Positions 25,001 to 32,915 of a DNA stretch of 35,378 nucleotides are shown here, one piece after another. The notes under the pieces are model-generated. The model made no database searches and had not been told where the DNA came from. It saw only the letters and a program-made list of their open reading frames with translations. The stretch is from a virus. How positions within the stretch are numbered: the stretch's first letter is position 1; the number at the start of each line of letters is the position of its first letter. The DNA is taken from IMG/VR virus record IMGVR_UViG_3300020411_000891, positions 1-35,378 of that record; one strand, written 5' to 3'. Both the position numbers and the translations under genes were made by a program.

Positions 25001-28000
25001 AGAAAATTGAAAATTTATTATGCTAGGGGAACATATGATACATCAGATACTGGAGATATAACTACAGCTAATTCATATAATTCATTTGATTATGGTACAG
25101 AAATAACCAGAGTTAACGGTAATAGAGTAACAGATTTAATTGATGCTAGACCAAGGGTTTCTGAATATACTGTATCTGCTGGTGCTAGATCTCCTTTTGA
25201 ATTCGAAGGAAGAGATTTTGATGATACTGGTAACAGTGGAGCACAGCATAGTTCTAAGTATATTCTTGCTTCTGATGAATCTATGAGTGTTGGATTCAGT
25301 TATTATCTTCCAAGGGTTGATAGAGTTTATATTGATTCTAAAGGGTTCATGCAGGTTGTTTATGGAACTCCTGCAGATGATCCTAGATTGCCAGAAGAGA
25401 TAACTGGAGCAATGAATATTGCTAATGTATTCTTACCTCCTTATCTCTATAAGACTTCTGATGCAAAGGTTAAATTCATTCAATATAAGCGATATCAGAT
25501 GAGTGATATTGCTAAGATTGAACAGAGAATTAAAAACTTAGAATATTATACCTCTTTAAATACAGTTGAATCAGACGCTTTAAATAAATTCATTCCAGAT
25601 GCTAATGGATTGAATAGATTTAAATCTGGTATATTTGTAGATAATTTTACAACTATAGAACCACAAGATACTGCTATTGGTGTTAGAAATTCTATTGATA
25701 AGAAGAAAGGTGTATTGAGACCTGCTCATTATTCAACTGCTATTAATTTACAGTTGGGATCTAATGCTATTCCTGGTATTGGTAATGGAAGTGCTTTAGA
25801 TACAAAATTTGCTACTGTTGAAGGTATTGATGTTAGAAGAACTGGTAATGTTGTTACTCTAGATTATACTGATGAATTACATACATTCCAACCTTATGCA
25901 ACTAGAGTTGAGAATGTAACTCCTTTCCTTGTTATGTTCTGGGAAGGATCTATAGAATTAGAACCAGATACTGATATTTGGATTGATGTCACTAAGATGC
26001 AACCAAATGATATTATGATGGAAGGTTCATTTGCTGCTGTTGCTTCTGCTATAGGAGCTGAAATAACAGAAGGTGCAGATGGAATGAGAATGGGTATCAC
26101 TCCAGTAGAATGGAATTCTTGGGAGACTGTGGGTGTTAGTATGGATCTTGGTCTATCTAACAATCAACAGACTTTACAGAATAATAGTGGTAATTCAAAT
26201 AATGCAGCAGTTCAAGGATTACTGTCTGGTATCAATGTTGGAAACCAACAAATATTAGATCCTAGTGATTCTATTGTTAATAATATAACTGCAAGTGGTG
26301 GAATTTCTCTTAATCAACAAAGAAGAGGTACTCAACAATCTATTGTTGAGACAATAGATACATCTTCTTTAGGAAGTAGAGTAGTTAATAGAGATATTAT
26401 CAACTTTATGAGATCCAGAGATATTATGTTTACTGGAAGAGAATTTAAGCCATATGAAAGAGTATATGCTTTCTTTGATGGAGTTGATGTTAATAAATTC
26501 TGTGTTCCAAAATTGATTGAAATTGAAATGTTATTTGGTCAATTTAGGGTTGGTAATATTGTTAGGGGTACTATGCCTTCTCGTCTAAGAAATAGGCAGA
26601 GTAATAGAAATGCATCTCCTAGAATAGTCTTCAGAGTTGCTCAATCCAATCATATGTTTGGACCATTTAATAATCCAACAGATATTTTTACAGCTAATCC
26701 TTATAATAGAGATTTAACTATTCCTGCTAATTATAGTACTGCATCTACTACATTGAATGTAGATTGTTTTGCTCTTGCTTCTGATGATCAACCAAATTAT
26801 TTTGGTTATATTGCTCCTGGTATGATATTAGTAGATATGAGCACTGGAGCACGTGCAAGAGTAACTAATGTAAGATTAATTCCTAATGGTGGTACAAATG
26901 TTATAGGTACATTCCATGTTCCTAATTCTGATGTAACTGATAATCCTATATTTGAAACAGGTAGATCAACATTCAAATTAACTGGTAGTCCAACAAATAG
27001 TAGTACTAAGGGTACATTTGATACTGCAGGGCAACAAACATTCTATTCTCAAGGTGATATAGATTCTACTCAAGAATCTACTTTATCATTAAGAAATGCA
27101 GAGGTTAGAAATAGTCAATTCCAAGAAACTCAATCAATTGGTGGATCAGCACAATCTAATACAATTCAAACTGTAAGTGGATTTGATGTTATTACTAATG
27201 TTACTCAGGATGTAACTGAAATTACTAATATTACTAATATTGATAGAAGAGTAACAAATGTAACTAATGTAACTAATGTAACCAATGTATCTCAGGTTAC
27301 TCAAGTTATTAGAGAACCTTGGGAAAATAATGATGATGACCCAATTGCACAAACATTTACAGTTAATGATCTTACTGGAATATTTGTTTCTAAAGTAGAT
27401 GTATACTTCCAAGCAAAAGCAGAAAATGGTTCTGCTCCTGTAGTATTCCAAATTAGACCAACAGAATTAGGAACTCCAACAACTAAAATTCTTCCATATT
27501 CTGAAGTTGTTATGCCTCCTGAAAAGATTAATATATCTGAGGATGCTACTGCTGCTACTGAATTTAGATTTAAAACTCCTGTTTATCTAGAACCAGAAAC
27601 AGAGTATGCTATGGTTATGAAATCAGCAATTACTGATTATAAGGTTTGGATTTCTAGACTTGGAGAGACTGATATTAGAACAGTAGCAAGTGAAGCTGGA
27701 AAAGTAGTTGTATCTGCTCAGCCATTACTTGGTTCATTATTTAAATCTCAGAATGCTTCTGTATGGACACCAAGTCAGTATGAAGATCTTAAGTTTGATT
27801 TATATAGAGCTAACTTTAAGACTAATGGTACTGTCAATTTCTATAATCCAGGAATGCCTGAAAATGGAGAGGACATACCTTCTAAAGGAGTAACAATTAC
27901 ACCTAACACTGTTAGAGTTTCAATTGGTGGTAGTATTAATCAAAATAGTATTACTGATGTAGAACTTCAAAGTGGAAATACAGTTTATCAAGGAACAAGT

Positions 28001-29941
28001 GGTTCTGTTAATTTAGAAGCTGTTCCTAATGGAACACTTACAGGATTTGCTGGATCTATTAGATCCTATGCTCCTACAACAGGTTCTGGAGTAAATGAAA
28101 GAACTGCATTATTAGTTACTAATCCTGGTGTTGGATATAGTCCTATATCTGGAACATTTAAATTCAATAATGTTACTCTAACTTCTGTTACTGGTAATGG
28201 ATCTGGTGCTGTTGGATTCTTAACTGTTACCGATGGTGCTGTAGTTGGAGCTGGTATTAGTTATAGTACAGCTGGTTCTGGTGGATCAGGATATAAAGAG
28301 GGTGATGTTCTTACTGCTACATTTGGTGCTGAATATGGTGAAGGATTAAGACTTACTGTTGTTTCAGCTGACACTGAAGTTTATGGAGATGCTCAACCTT
28401 CTGGTATAGGAGCATTTAATGAATTAGTCATAACAGATAACCAAGGAGATTGGGATACTAGTGGTAGTGCTGCTCAAATATGGTATATTGATTCTGTTGG
28501 TGTTTCTACTGAACTTAATGGTGGTAGTGAAGTTAATGGAAGAGTTATTCCACAATCTGTTGCTACAACTGATGATGGATTACATCTGAAGATTCATCAG
28601 AGAAATCATGGAATGTATAATAGTGTAAACCAAGTAACGTTAAAAGATATTGAAAGTAATGTAATTCCTAGTACATTAACATCTGATTATGGTAGAACAT
28701 CTACTGCTGCTATTAATGTTCAAGCTGGTACTGCTTACACTAACTTTGAAAATGTAGCAGTTGGTTCATCTAATCCAGGATATGTTAAAATTGATCAAGA
28801 AATTATCAAATATACTGGAGTATCTGGAAATACATTAACTGGTATTAGTAGAGGTGTAGATTCTACTTCTGCTGCTCAACATGAAAATAAAGATATAGTA
28901 TGGAAGTATGAGTTTGGTGGTGTATCACTAAGAAGAATTAATAGACAGCATAGTTTGGGTGATGTGAGTGTAACTAGTGAAGACGCTATTACTATAGACA
29001 CTTATCATGTGAAAATTAATACTACTGATACTGATTACGGTACTAATAGAAGTAGTGCAAATTCTGATACATTCTTACCATTGAAATTGAATACAAAGTC
29101 AGTTGGTGGAGGTCCTGATGCTAAAGGAACATATAATATTCCTTATTCATTAATGATTCCTAAGTTTGAAACTATGACTCCTACAGGATGTACTATTAAA
29201 GCACAAGCAAGAACAGTATCTGCTGCTAGTGTTAATGGTTCAGAAGCTGCATATAGAGATAAAGGATTTACTGAAGTAGCATTAGGACAGAAGACTTACT
29301 TTGATACTCCAAGAATGGTTGCATCTAAACCTAATGAAGATACATATCTAACTGATCTTCCTGGTAATAAGTCTCTAACTATGGTTTTAAATCTATCTGC
29401 TAGTGACCCAAGATTAAGTCCTATGGTTAATTTAGAACATGCATCTTGTACTTTCGTTAATAATAGAATTAATAGACCTATTACTGATTTTGCTGGTGAC
29501 TTTAGAGTTAACAGTTCTGTTAAAGACCCTGATAGATTCTTCTATGTGACTAAGAATATTATATTAGAAAATCCTGCAACTTCTCTTCAGGTTATTCTTG
29601 ATGCTTATGTTCCAGATGTGTGTGATGTAAGAGTATTCTATGCTATTAATCAAGATGCTCCAATTAAGGATACAATCTTTATTCCTTTCCCTGGATATAA
29701 AAATCTTAATATTAATGGTGATATTATTACACCAACATCTAGTGATGGACAGGCTAATCAGAAAGTTCCTAAAGTGGATACATATGTTCCAGAGGCAACA
29801 CCTGATCTTATGAAGGAATATACATACAGTACTGATGATCTTGCACCATTTAGTTCTTATAGAATTAAAATAATTGGAACTTCTACAAATTCAGCAGTTG
29901 TTCCACAAATGCAAAGACTTCGTGCTACTGCTCTTGCATAA
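22019..29941 (+). CDS. large DUF4815-type baseplate/fibre virion protein
   Basis: The 2640-residue product begins with a conserved marine-phage structural domain (LNVAPYFDDFTPDSNYYKVL, then KPGMPVQARELTTLQ), which I recall as the DUF4815 family. It occupies the place of T4 genes 9 to 12 (fibre-attachment and short-fibre proteins) as one chain, so a role at the outer baseplate or fibre base is likely. Residues about 1735-1765 form a VTN tripeptide repeat that leads into a beta-rich domain (DPIAQTFTVNDLTG). SGA-type modules (about 100, 500, 900), two GxGY modules (about 2034, 2086) and one RG...H module (about 2251-2300) are present. The C-terminal region (about 2430-2640) includes YSTDDLAPFSSYRIKI. 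TAAGAGA before the ATG could be a weak ribosome binding site. It is not clearly alignable to a T4 protein by eye. Confidence 0.75.
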   Translation: MPQETNLNVAPYFDDFTPDSNYYKVLFKPGMPVQARELTTLQSTLQNQIEDMANHVFKEGSVVIPGGLTFKDSFKSIQIDPEFLGVPVSVYLDQLVGKTIKGSSSGVEARVVTYLTDKESEKGNYTLYLAYLSSGNADGVITFFDNEVLRTTTDISYATTFIAAGEGFANTITDNANATGMAFQLGQGVFYLRGYFVDVPDQVCILDQYSNTGSWRVGLKVEEDVISSDIDPSLTDNAQGFNNFTAPGADRLRITATLVKKGINELNDESFVELTRVKNGALETGPIKPEYNQLGDELARRTWDESGHYYCKDFTTTVRECLNDGKGNRGIYSPGQLTEQGSEPNKNLMVYKVSPGKAYVKGYEVDRRTPALFDVQKPRNVNTLTAQSVNFGFGPSFTVNNVTGSPIIGFNTSATLSLRSERVGSNGQPSHDHYAPNGNIDGGHVGAAGKEIGVCRIYDFALESGSYNTANAGANQWDLSTWDLQVYTDFTVSSKVTLTVPTLIEGQSSGAQAYLRYSTSAGVAFTAYDQKGEFFPGERLTFNGVDDNDRYTTKIVTHEISDIQSVYSSVNWSGVGVVTFSGDLIPNKVLSFDAGQVTAGTAGTGSAARSTLTSPGNNFAGIVTTGNLVTYKVPGDTLTTINRVTAVSDTQLTLAGLSTVAGVFDGGIPVNGGGNVTVSDIQVVGTQIQKINGGGNKADGESLYSIFPKQNIQAVDLVNSNLVVRRQFNTSISNNQTTAITAGEGEVFLPFDEERYTLIRNDGSTEPLAANKLFLTNGSNTLQFKGLGTADTNCKLITTLRKSNVTSKIKIKKVSENTLIDKSSNSASGIGGTTLNDGLTYAVDGAVYPYGTRVQDEQICLNVPDVIKIYGVYESRNTDDPQSPNMVIGSMDGASSTTSDLIIGEEFVGESTGARGLYLVRKSDIAINFVYLNNTTFEPGEIIKFQDSDVTGAIASLDIGDDNITTDFTFETGQKGSYYGYSSIVRKPDQTPPSRKLKIYYARGTYDTSDTGDITTANSYNSFDYGTEITRVNGNRVTDLIDARPRVSEYTVSAGARSPFEFEGRDFDDTGNSGAQHSSKYILASDESMSVGFSYYLPRVDRVYIDSKGFMQVVYGTPADDPRLPEEITGAMNIANVFLPPYLYKTSDAKVKFIQYKRYQMSDIAKIEQRIKNLEYYTSLNTVESDALNKFIPDANGLNRFKSGIFVDNFTTIEPQDTAIGVRNSIDKKKGVLRPAHYSTAINLQLGSNAIPGIGNGSALDTKFATVEGIDVRRTGNVVTLDYTDELHTFQPYATRVENVTPFLVMFWEGSIELEPDTDIWIDVTKMQPNDIMMEGSFAAVASAIGAEITEGADGMRMGITPVEWNSWETVGVSMDLGLSNNQQTLQNNSGNSNNAAVQGLLSGINVGNQQILDPSDSIVNNITASGGISLNQQRRGTQQSIVETIDTSSLGSRVVNRDIINFMRSRDIMFTGREFKPYERVYAFFDGVDVNKFCVPKLIEIEMLFGQFRVGNIVRGTMPSRLRNRQSNRNASPRIVFRVAQSNHMFGPFNNPTDIFTANPYNRDLTIPANYSTASTTLNVDCFALASDDQPNYFGYIAPGMILVDMSTGARARVTNVRLIPNGGTNVIGTFHVPNSDVTDNPIFETGRSTFKLTGSPTNSSTKGTFDTAGQQTFYSQGDIDSTQESTLSLRNAEVRNSQFQETQSIGGSAQSNTIQTVSGFDVITNVTQDVTEITNITNIDRRVTNVTNVTNVTNVSQVTQVIREPWENNDDDPIAQTFTVNDLTGIFVSKVDVYFQAKAENGSAPVVFQIRPTELGTPTTKILPYSEVVMPPEKINISEDATAATEFRFKTPVYLEPETEYAMVMKSAITDYKVWISRLGETDIRTVASEAGKVVVSAQPLLGSLFKSQNASVWTPSQYEDLKFDLYRANFKTNGTVNFYNPGMPENGEDIPSKGVTITPNTVRVSIGGSINQNSITDVELQSGNTVYQGTSGSVNLEAVPNGTLTGFAGSIRSYAPTTGSGVNERTALLVTNPGVGYSPISGTFKFNNVTLTSVTGNGSGAVGFLTVTDGAVVGAGISYSTAGSGGSGYKEGDVLTATFGAEYGEGLRLTVVSADTEVYGDAQPSGIGAFNELVITDNQGDWDTSGSAAQIWYIDSVGVSTELNGGSEVNGRVIPQSVATTDDGLHLKIHQRNHGMYNSVNQVTLKDIESNVIPSTLTSDYGRTSTAAINVQAGTAYTNFENVAVGSSNPGYVKIDQEIIKYTGVSGNTLTGISRGVDSTSAAQHENKDIVWKYEFGGVSLRRINRQHSLGDVSVTSEDAITIDTYHVKINTTDTDYGTNRSSANSDTFLPLKLNTKSVGGGPDAKGTYNIPYSLMIPKFETMTPTGCTIKAQARTVSAASVNGSEAAYRDKGFTEVALGQKTYFDTPRMVASKPNEDTYLTDLPGNKSLTMVLNLSASDPRLSPMVNLEHASCTFVNNRINRPITDFAGDFRVNSSVKDPDRFFYVTKNIILENPATSLQVILDAYVPDVCDVRVFYAINQDAPIKDTIFIPFPGYKNLNINGDIITPTSSDGQANQKVPKVDTYVPEATPDLMKEYTYSTDDLAPFSSYRIKIIGTSTNSAVVPQMQRLRATALA
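27251..27289 (+). repeat. in-frame 9-bp tandem repeat encoding VTN triplets
   Basis: Four tandem copies of a GTAACTAAT-like unit (the first and last vary by one base) and a trailing GTA encode Val-Thr-Asn repeats. ITN and VTQ triplets on both sides extend the pattern in the protein. The third codon position varies between copies, so selection on the protein, not only recent slippage, probably maintains it. Confidence 0.7.
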
Positions 29942-29943
29942 TT

Positions 29944-30165
29944 ATGACTTTAATTCCTGTACAAGACTCACCTGGTATTTTTAGAGATAGTGAAACAAAC
30001 GCTATTATAAACAAAAATACCAATGATTATGATATCTACGTTAGAAGTAGAAATAAGATGAAAACCAAGGAAGAAAGAATTGGTGAACTTGAAAAGAAAG
30101 TAGATCATTTAACTGGTGATATTGGTGATATTAAGTCAATGCTCCAAACACTAATAAGTAAGTAA
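29944..30165 (+). CDS. small coiled-coil virion-module protein (73 aa)
   Basis: The product has a short N-terminal segment (TLIPVQDSPGIFRDSETNAI) and a C-terminal half with a clear heptad pattern (about 43-72, ERIGELEKKVDHLTGDIGDI), so it likely forms a coiled coil. It is packed between large structural genes with gaps of 2 nt and 1 nt and must be translated from the same late mRNA. I recall similar small proteins at this place in cyanomyoviruses but know no function. A chaperone, a linker or a minor baseplate component would fit. Confidence 0.7.
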   Translation: MTLIPVQDSPGIFRDSETNAIINKNTNDYDIYVRSRNKMKTKEERIGELEKKVDHLTGDIGDIKSMLQTLISK

Positions 30166-30166
30166 C

Positions 30167-30553
30167 ATGGCAAATAACACTATTACATTTGATCCAGATT
30201 CTGGAGTAGCATACGGTGTTAATTTAACTATTAACTCAGGAGCAGATTTTAAATCTACTTTTGCAGTTGTTAAACCAGATAAGTCTGCTTACAATTTTAC
30301 AGGTTATTCTGGTTCTTCTCAAATGACCAAATCTGTTGCTATTGGAGCAACTGCAGGAATATCAACTACTTTTGCAGTAGGATTTACTAGTGCTGCTGGT
30401 GGTGAATTTCAAATATCTTTAGGGTCTACTGATACTAGAAATTTAAAGAAAGGTAGGCACGTTTATGATATTTTAGTAAGTTCTGGTTCTACAATCTATA
30501 CAATAGTGTCAGGAAATATAATGGTTCAAGGAGGTATTTCTTCCGCTCCCTAA
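30167..30553 (+). CDS. small beta-rich virion protein (128 aa)
   Basis: The sequence is rich in alternating hydrophobic and Ser/Thr/Gly residues without a signal peptide or membrane segment. It contains DFKSTFAVVKPDKSAYNFTG and ends with GRHVYDILVSSGSTIYTIVS before a GNIMVQGGIS strand. This resembles the immunoglobulin-like or BppU-N-like domains of phage baseplate and fibre proteins. It sits where T4 has wac (fibritin), just before gp13, but has no fibritin-type coiled coil. A decoration or fibre-attachment role is inferred. Confidence 0.65.
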   Translation: MANNTITFDPDSGVAYGVNLTINSGADFKSTFAVVKPDKSAYNFTGYSGSSQMTKSVAIGATAGISTTFAVGFTSAAGGEFQISLGSTDTRNLKKGRHVYDILVSSGSTIYTIVSGNIMVQGGISSAP

Positions 30554-30556
30554 ATA
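30550..30556 (+). promoter_or_regulatory. late-promoter-like CTAAATA before gp13
   Basis: CTAAATA overlaps the stop codon of the preceding gene and lies 23 nt before the gp13 ATG. It matches the last six positions of the T4 late octamer apart from its first base, so it is a weaker candidate than the TAATAAATA sites. A similar TTAAATA precedes gp15. Confidence 0.4.
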
Positions 30557-30579
30557 ACTAAAAGGTAAAATCTATATAA

Positions 30580-31443
30580 ATGGCGCAACCTTCTTCACGA
30601 CAAGAATTAATAGATTATTCCCTAAGACAGTTGGGTGCTCCTGTTTTGGAGATTAATGTTGCAGAAGAGCAACTCCAAGACTTAGTGGATGATGCTATTC
30701 AATTTTACCAAGAAAGACATTATGATGGAGTTACTGAAAATTTCTTAAAATATAAATTCACTCAAGGTGATGTTGATAGGGGAACAGCAAGTGTAGCTGG
30801 AGATCCTGTAACTGGACCTGGTATTTCATCTACTACTGTTGATGCAACTCTAGCTGGTATAGGTGCTACTACTTTTAAATATTATGAGAGTGGAAATTAT
30901 CTACAAATTCCACCAAATGTTCTTGGTATTAAAAAAGTTTTTAAACTGAAAAACAATCAAGCAATGGGCATGACTGGTAACATGTTCAGCTTTAAATATC
31001 AGTTAGTTTTAAATGATCTATATTTCTGGGGAAGAACTGAATTATTAGGATATTCTATGGCTATGAGTTATTTGGAAACTATGGATTTCCTTTTAAATAC
31101 TCATACTAGAGTGAGATTTAATATCAGACAAGATAGGTTATATTTGGATGTTGATTGGGAGGAAACTGCTGCTGGAGATGTTATAATCATAGATTGTTTT
31201 ACTGCTTTAGATCCTGATGCATCTACTAAGGTATTCAATGATAGATTTGTAAAAGCATATCTTACTGCTTTAGTTAAAAAGCAATGGGGACAGAATTTAA
31301 TCAAATTCCAAGGAGTAAAACTTCCTGGAGGTATAGAATTAAATGGAAGACAAATATATGATGATGGTCAATCTGAAATTAGTGAAATTAAGGAGCAAAT
31401 GCTTAGTACTTATGAGATTCCACCTCTAGATATGATTGCTTGA
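30580..31443 (+). CDS. 13: neck protein gp13
   Basis: The 287-residue product matches T4 gp13 (309 residues), which closes the head portal and, with gp14, forms the neck where the tail docks. The diagnostic start is SRQELIDYSLRQLGAPVLEI, followed by LQDLVDDAIQFYQERHYDGV; T4 has [22 protein letters not shown] and ELYGEYHFDGI. The gene ends in a TGAGG sequence, in which its stop overlaps the ribosome binding site of gp14, suggesting coupled translation of the two neck proteins. Confidence 0.88.
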   Translation: MAQPSSRQELIDYSLRQLGAPVLEINVAEEQLQDLVDDAIQFYQERHYDGVTENFLKYKFTQGDVDRGTASVAGDPVTGPGISSTTVDATLAGIGATTFKYYESGNYLQIPPNVLGIKKVFKLKNNQAMGMTGNMFSFKYQLVLNDLYFWGRTELLGYSMAMSYLETMDFLLNTHTRVRFNIRQDRLYLDVDWEETAAGDVIIIDCFTALDPDASTKVFNDRFVKAYLTALVKKQWGQNLIKFQGVKLPGGIELNGRQIYDDGQSEISEIKEQMLSTYEIPPLDMIA

Positions 31444-31454
31444 GGTAGAATAAC

Positions 31455-32876
31455 ATGGCACTTAATTCCTATTTTTTACAAGGATCTAAAAGCGAACAAA
31501 ATTTAGTTCAAAGTCTTATCAACGAACAGTTGTCAATTTATGGCGTTGAGGTATATTATATTCCTAGAAGATATATTAGTCAAAATACAGTTATTAGAGA
31601 AGTTATTGAATCTCAATTTGATAGTGCATATCCTATTGAAGCATATATTGATAGTTATGAAGGATATGGTGGACAAGGAACATTACTTTCTAAGTTTGGA
31701 ATACAAAATGTGGATGATTTGACTCTTATAATTTCTAGAGAAAGATATGAGACTTATATTACTCCTTTAATAAAGAATTTACCAAATATTGAATTAGCAA
31801 CTAGACCTAAAGAAGGAGATCTTATTTACTTCCCATTAGGTGATAGGTTATTTGAAATTAAGTACGTTGAGCATGAGCAACCATTTTATCAACTCAAAAA
31901 GAATTACGTTTATCAATTGAGATGTGAACTCTTCCGTTATGAGGATGAGGTTATTGATACTGGTGTTGAGACTATTGATGATGAAGTAGAACAACTAGGA
32001 TATATTGCTACTCTTACTTTGATAGGAGCTGCTACCACTGCTACTGCTACAGCATCTTATGTTTCTACAGGTGGTGTACAGAAAATTTATATGTCCAATA
32101 TGGGTAATGGGTATCAAGCTCAACCTTTAATTGGTATATCTTCTTCACCTTCTGGTTCTGAGAATGCAGTTGGTGTTGCTTCTATTGCAAATACTTGGAT
32201 AGATTGTAATACTGGATTAACTGATGGAAAAATATCAGCAGTTCATATATCTAATGCTGGTGCTGGATATACAGAAGCTCCTTGGTTAACTATTCAAGAT
32301 CCTACTGGATTTGGAGTAGGTGCTGCTGGTACAGTAGGAATTACAACTCGTGGTTCAATAGGAGTAGTTACTATTACTAGTGGTGGTTCTGGATATACCA
32401 CACATCCAACATTCACTGTAAGTGCTCCTGGAGCACCTACAGGAATTGGTAGTACTTCTGCACATGGTATTGGATATATTAATGCTGCTGGTATTGTAAC
32501 AGTTGCATATATTACTAATGCTGGTGTTGGATACTCTGAAGTTCCAACTGTTACATTTGAAGCACCTACTGGTGCTGGAGTGGGTATGGGAACAGGTTCC
32601 TTTGTCTTTAATGAGACTATTACAGGTCAGACTTCTGGAGCAACTGCAAGAGTTAAGGAATGGGATGCAGTTAATAACACATTAGAAATATCTGGAATAT
32701 CTTCCAACTTTACTAATGGAGAAACAATTATTGGATCTAATTCTGGTGCTAAGTTTGCTGTTAGGAAGACTAATAAGGATGATTTGGTTTCTGGATTTGC
32801 AGAAAATGATGTTATTCAGTCAGCAGGAGATGATATTATAGACTTTACTGAAACTAATCCTTTCGGAATGCCTTGA
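31455..32876 (+). CDS. 14: neck protein gp14 with repeat-bearing C-terminal extension
   Basis: Residues 1-175 match T4 gp14: EVYYIPRRYIS, YIDSYEGYGGQGTLLSKFG, KEGDLIYFPLGDRLFEIKYV and PFYQL correspond in order to the T4 motifs. T4 gp14 has 256 residues and this protein has 473. The added part (about 195-440) contains four GxGY modules (starting near 214, 267, 308 and 355, for example NAGVGYSEVPTVTF) and one SGA module (about 384-436, GQTSGATARV). The end (NPFGMP) resembles the short tail of T4 gp14 (SSPFDNDF). The extension appears to be inserted before a conserved terminus. GAGG at 31442-31445 is a good ribosome binding site. Confidence 0.9.
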   Translation: MALNSYFLQGSKSEQNLVQSLINEQLSIYGVEVYYIPRRYISQNTVIREVIESQFDSAYPIEAYIDSYEGYGGQGTLLSKFGIQNVDDLTLIISRERYETYITPLIKNLPNIELATRPKEGDLIYFPLGDRLFEIKYVEHEQPFYQLKKNYVYQLRCELFRYEDEVIDTGVETIDDEVEQLGYIATLTLIGAATTATATASYVSTGGVQKIYMSNMGNGYQAQPLIGISSSPSGSENAVGVASIANTWIDCNTGLTDGKISAVHISNAGAGYTEAPWLTIQDPTGFGVGAAGTVGITTRGSIGVVTITSGGSGYTTHPTFTVSAPGAPTGIGSTSAHGIGYINAAGIVTVAYITNAGVGYSEVPTVTFEAPTGAGVGMGTGSFVFNETITGQTSGATARVKEWDAVNNTLEISGISSNFTNGETIIGSNSGAKFAVRKTNKDDLVSGFAENDVIQSAGDDIIDFTETNPFGMP

Positions 32877-32886
32877 TTTTATTTCG

Positions 32887-32893
32887 TTAAATA
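32887..32893 (+). promoter_or_regulatory. late-promoter-like TTAAATA before gp15
   Basis: TTAAATA lies in the 39-nt gap before gp15, 22 nt upstream of the ATG. Its position is similar to that of the late boxes before gp25 and gp8, but the match is weaker. A TATAAT (32899-32904) is also present without a convincing -35 element. Confidence 0.35.
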
Positions 32894-32915
32894 GTAAGTA
32901 TAATGGTATAAAATA

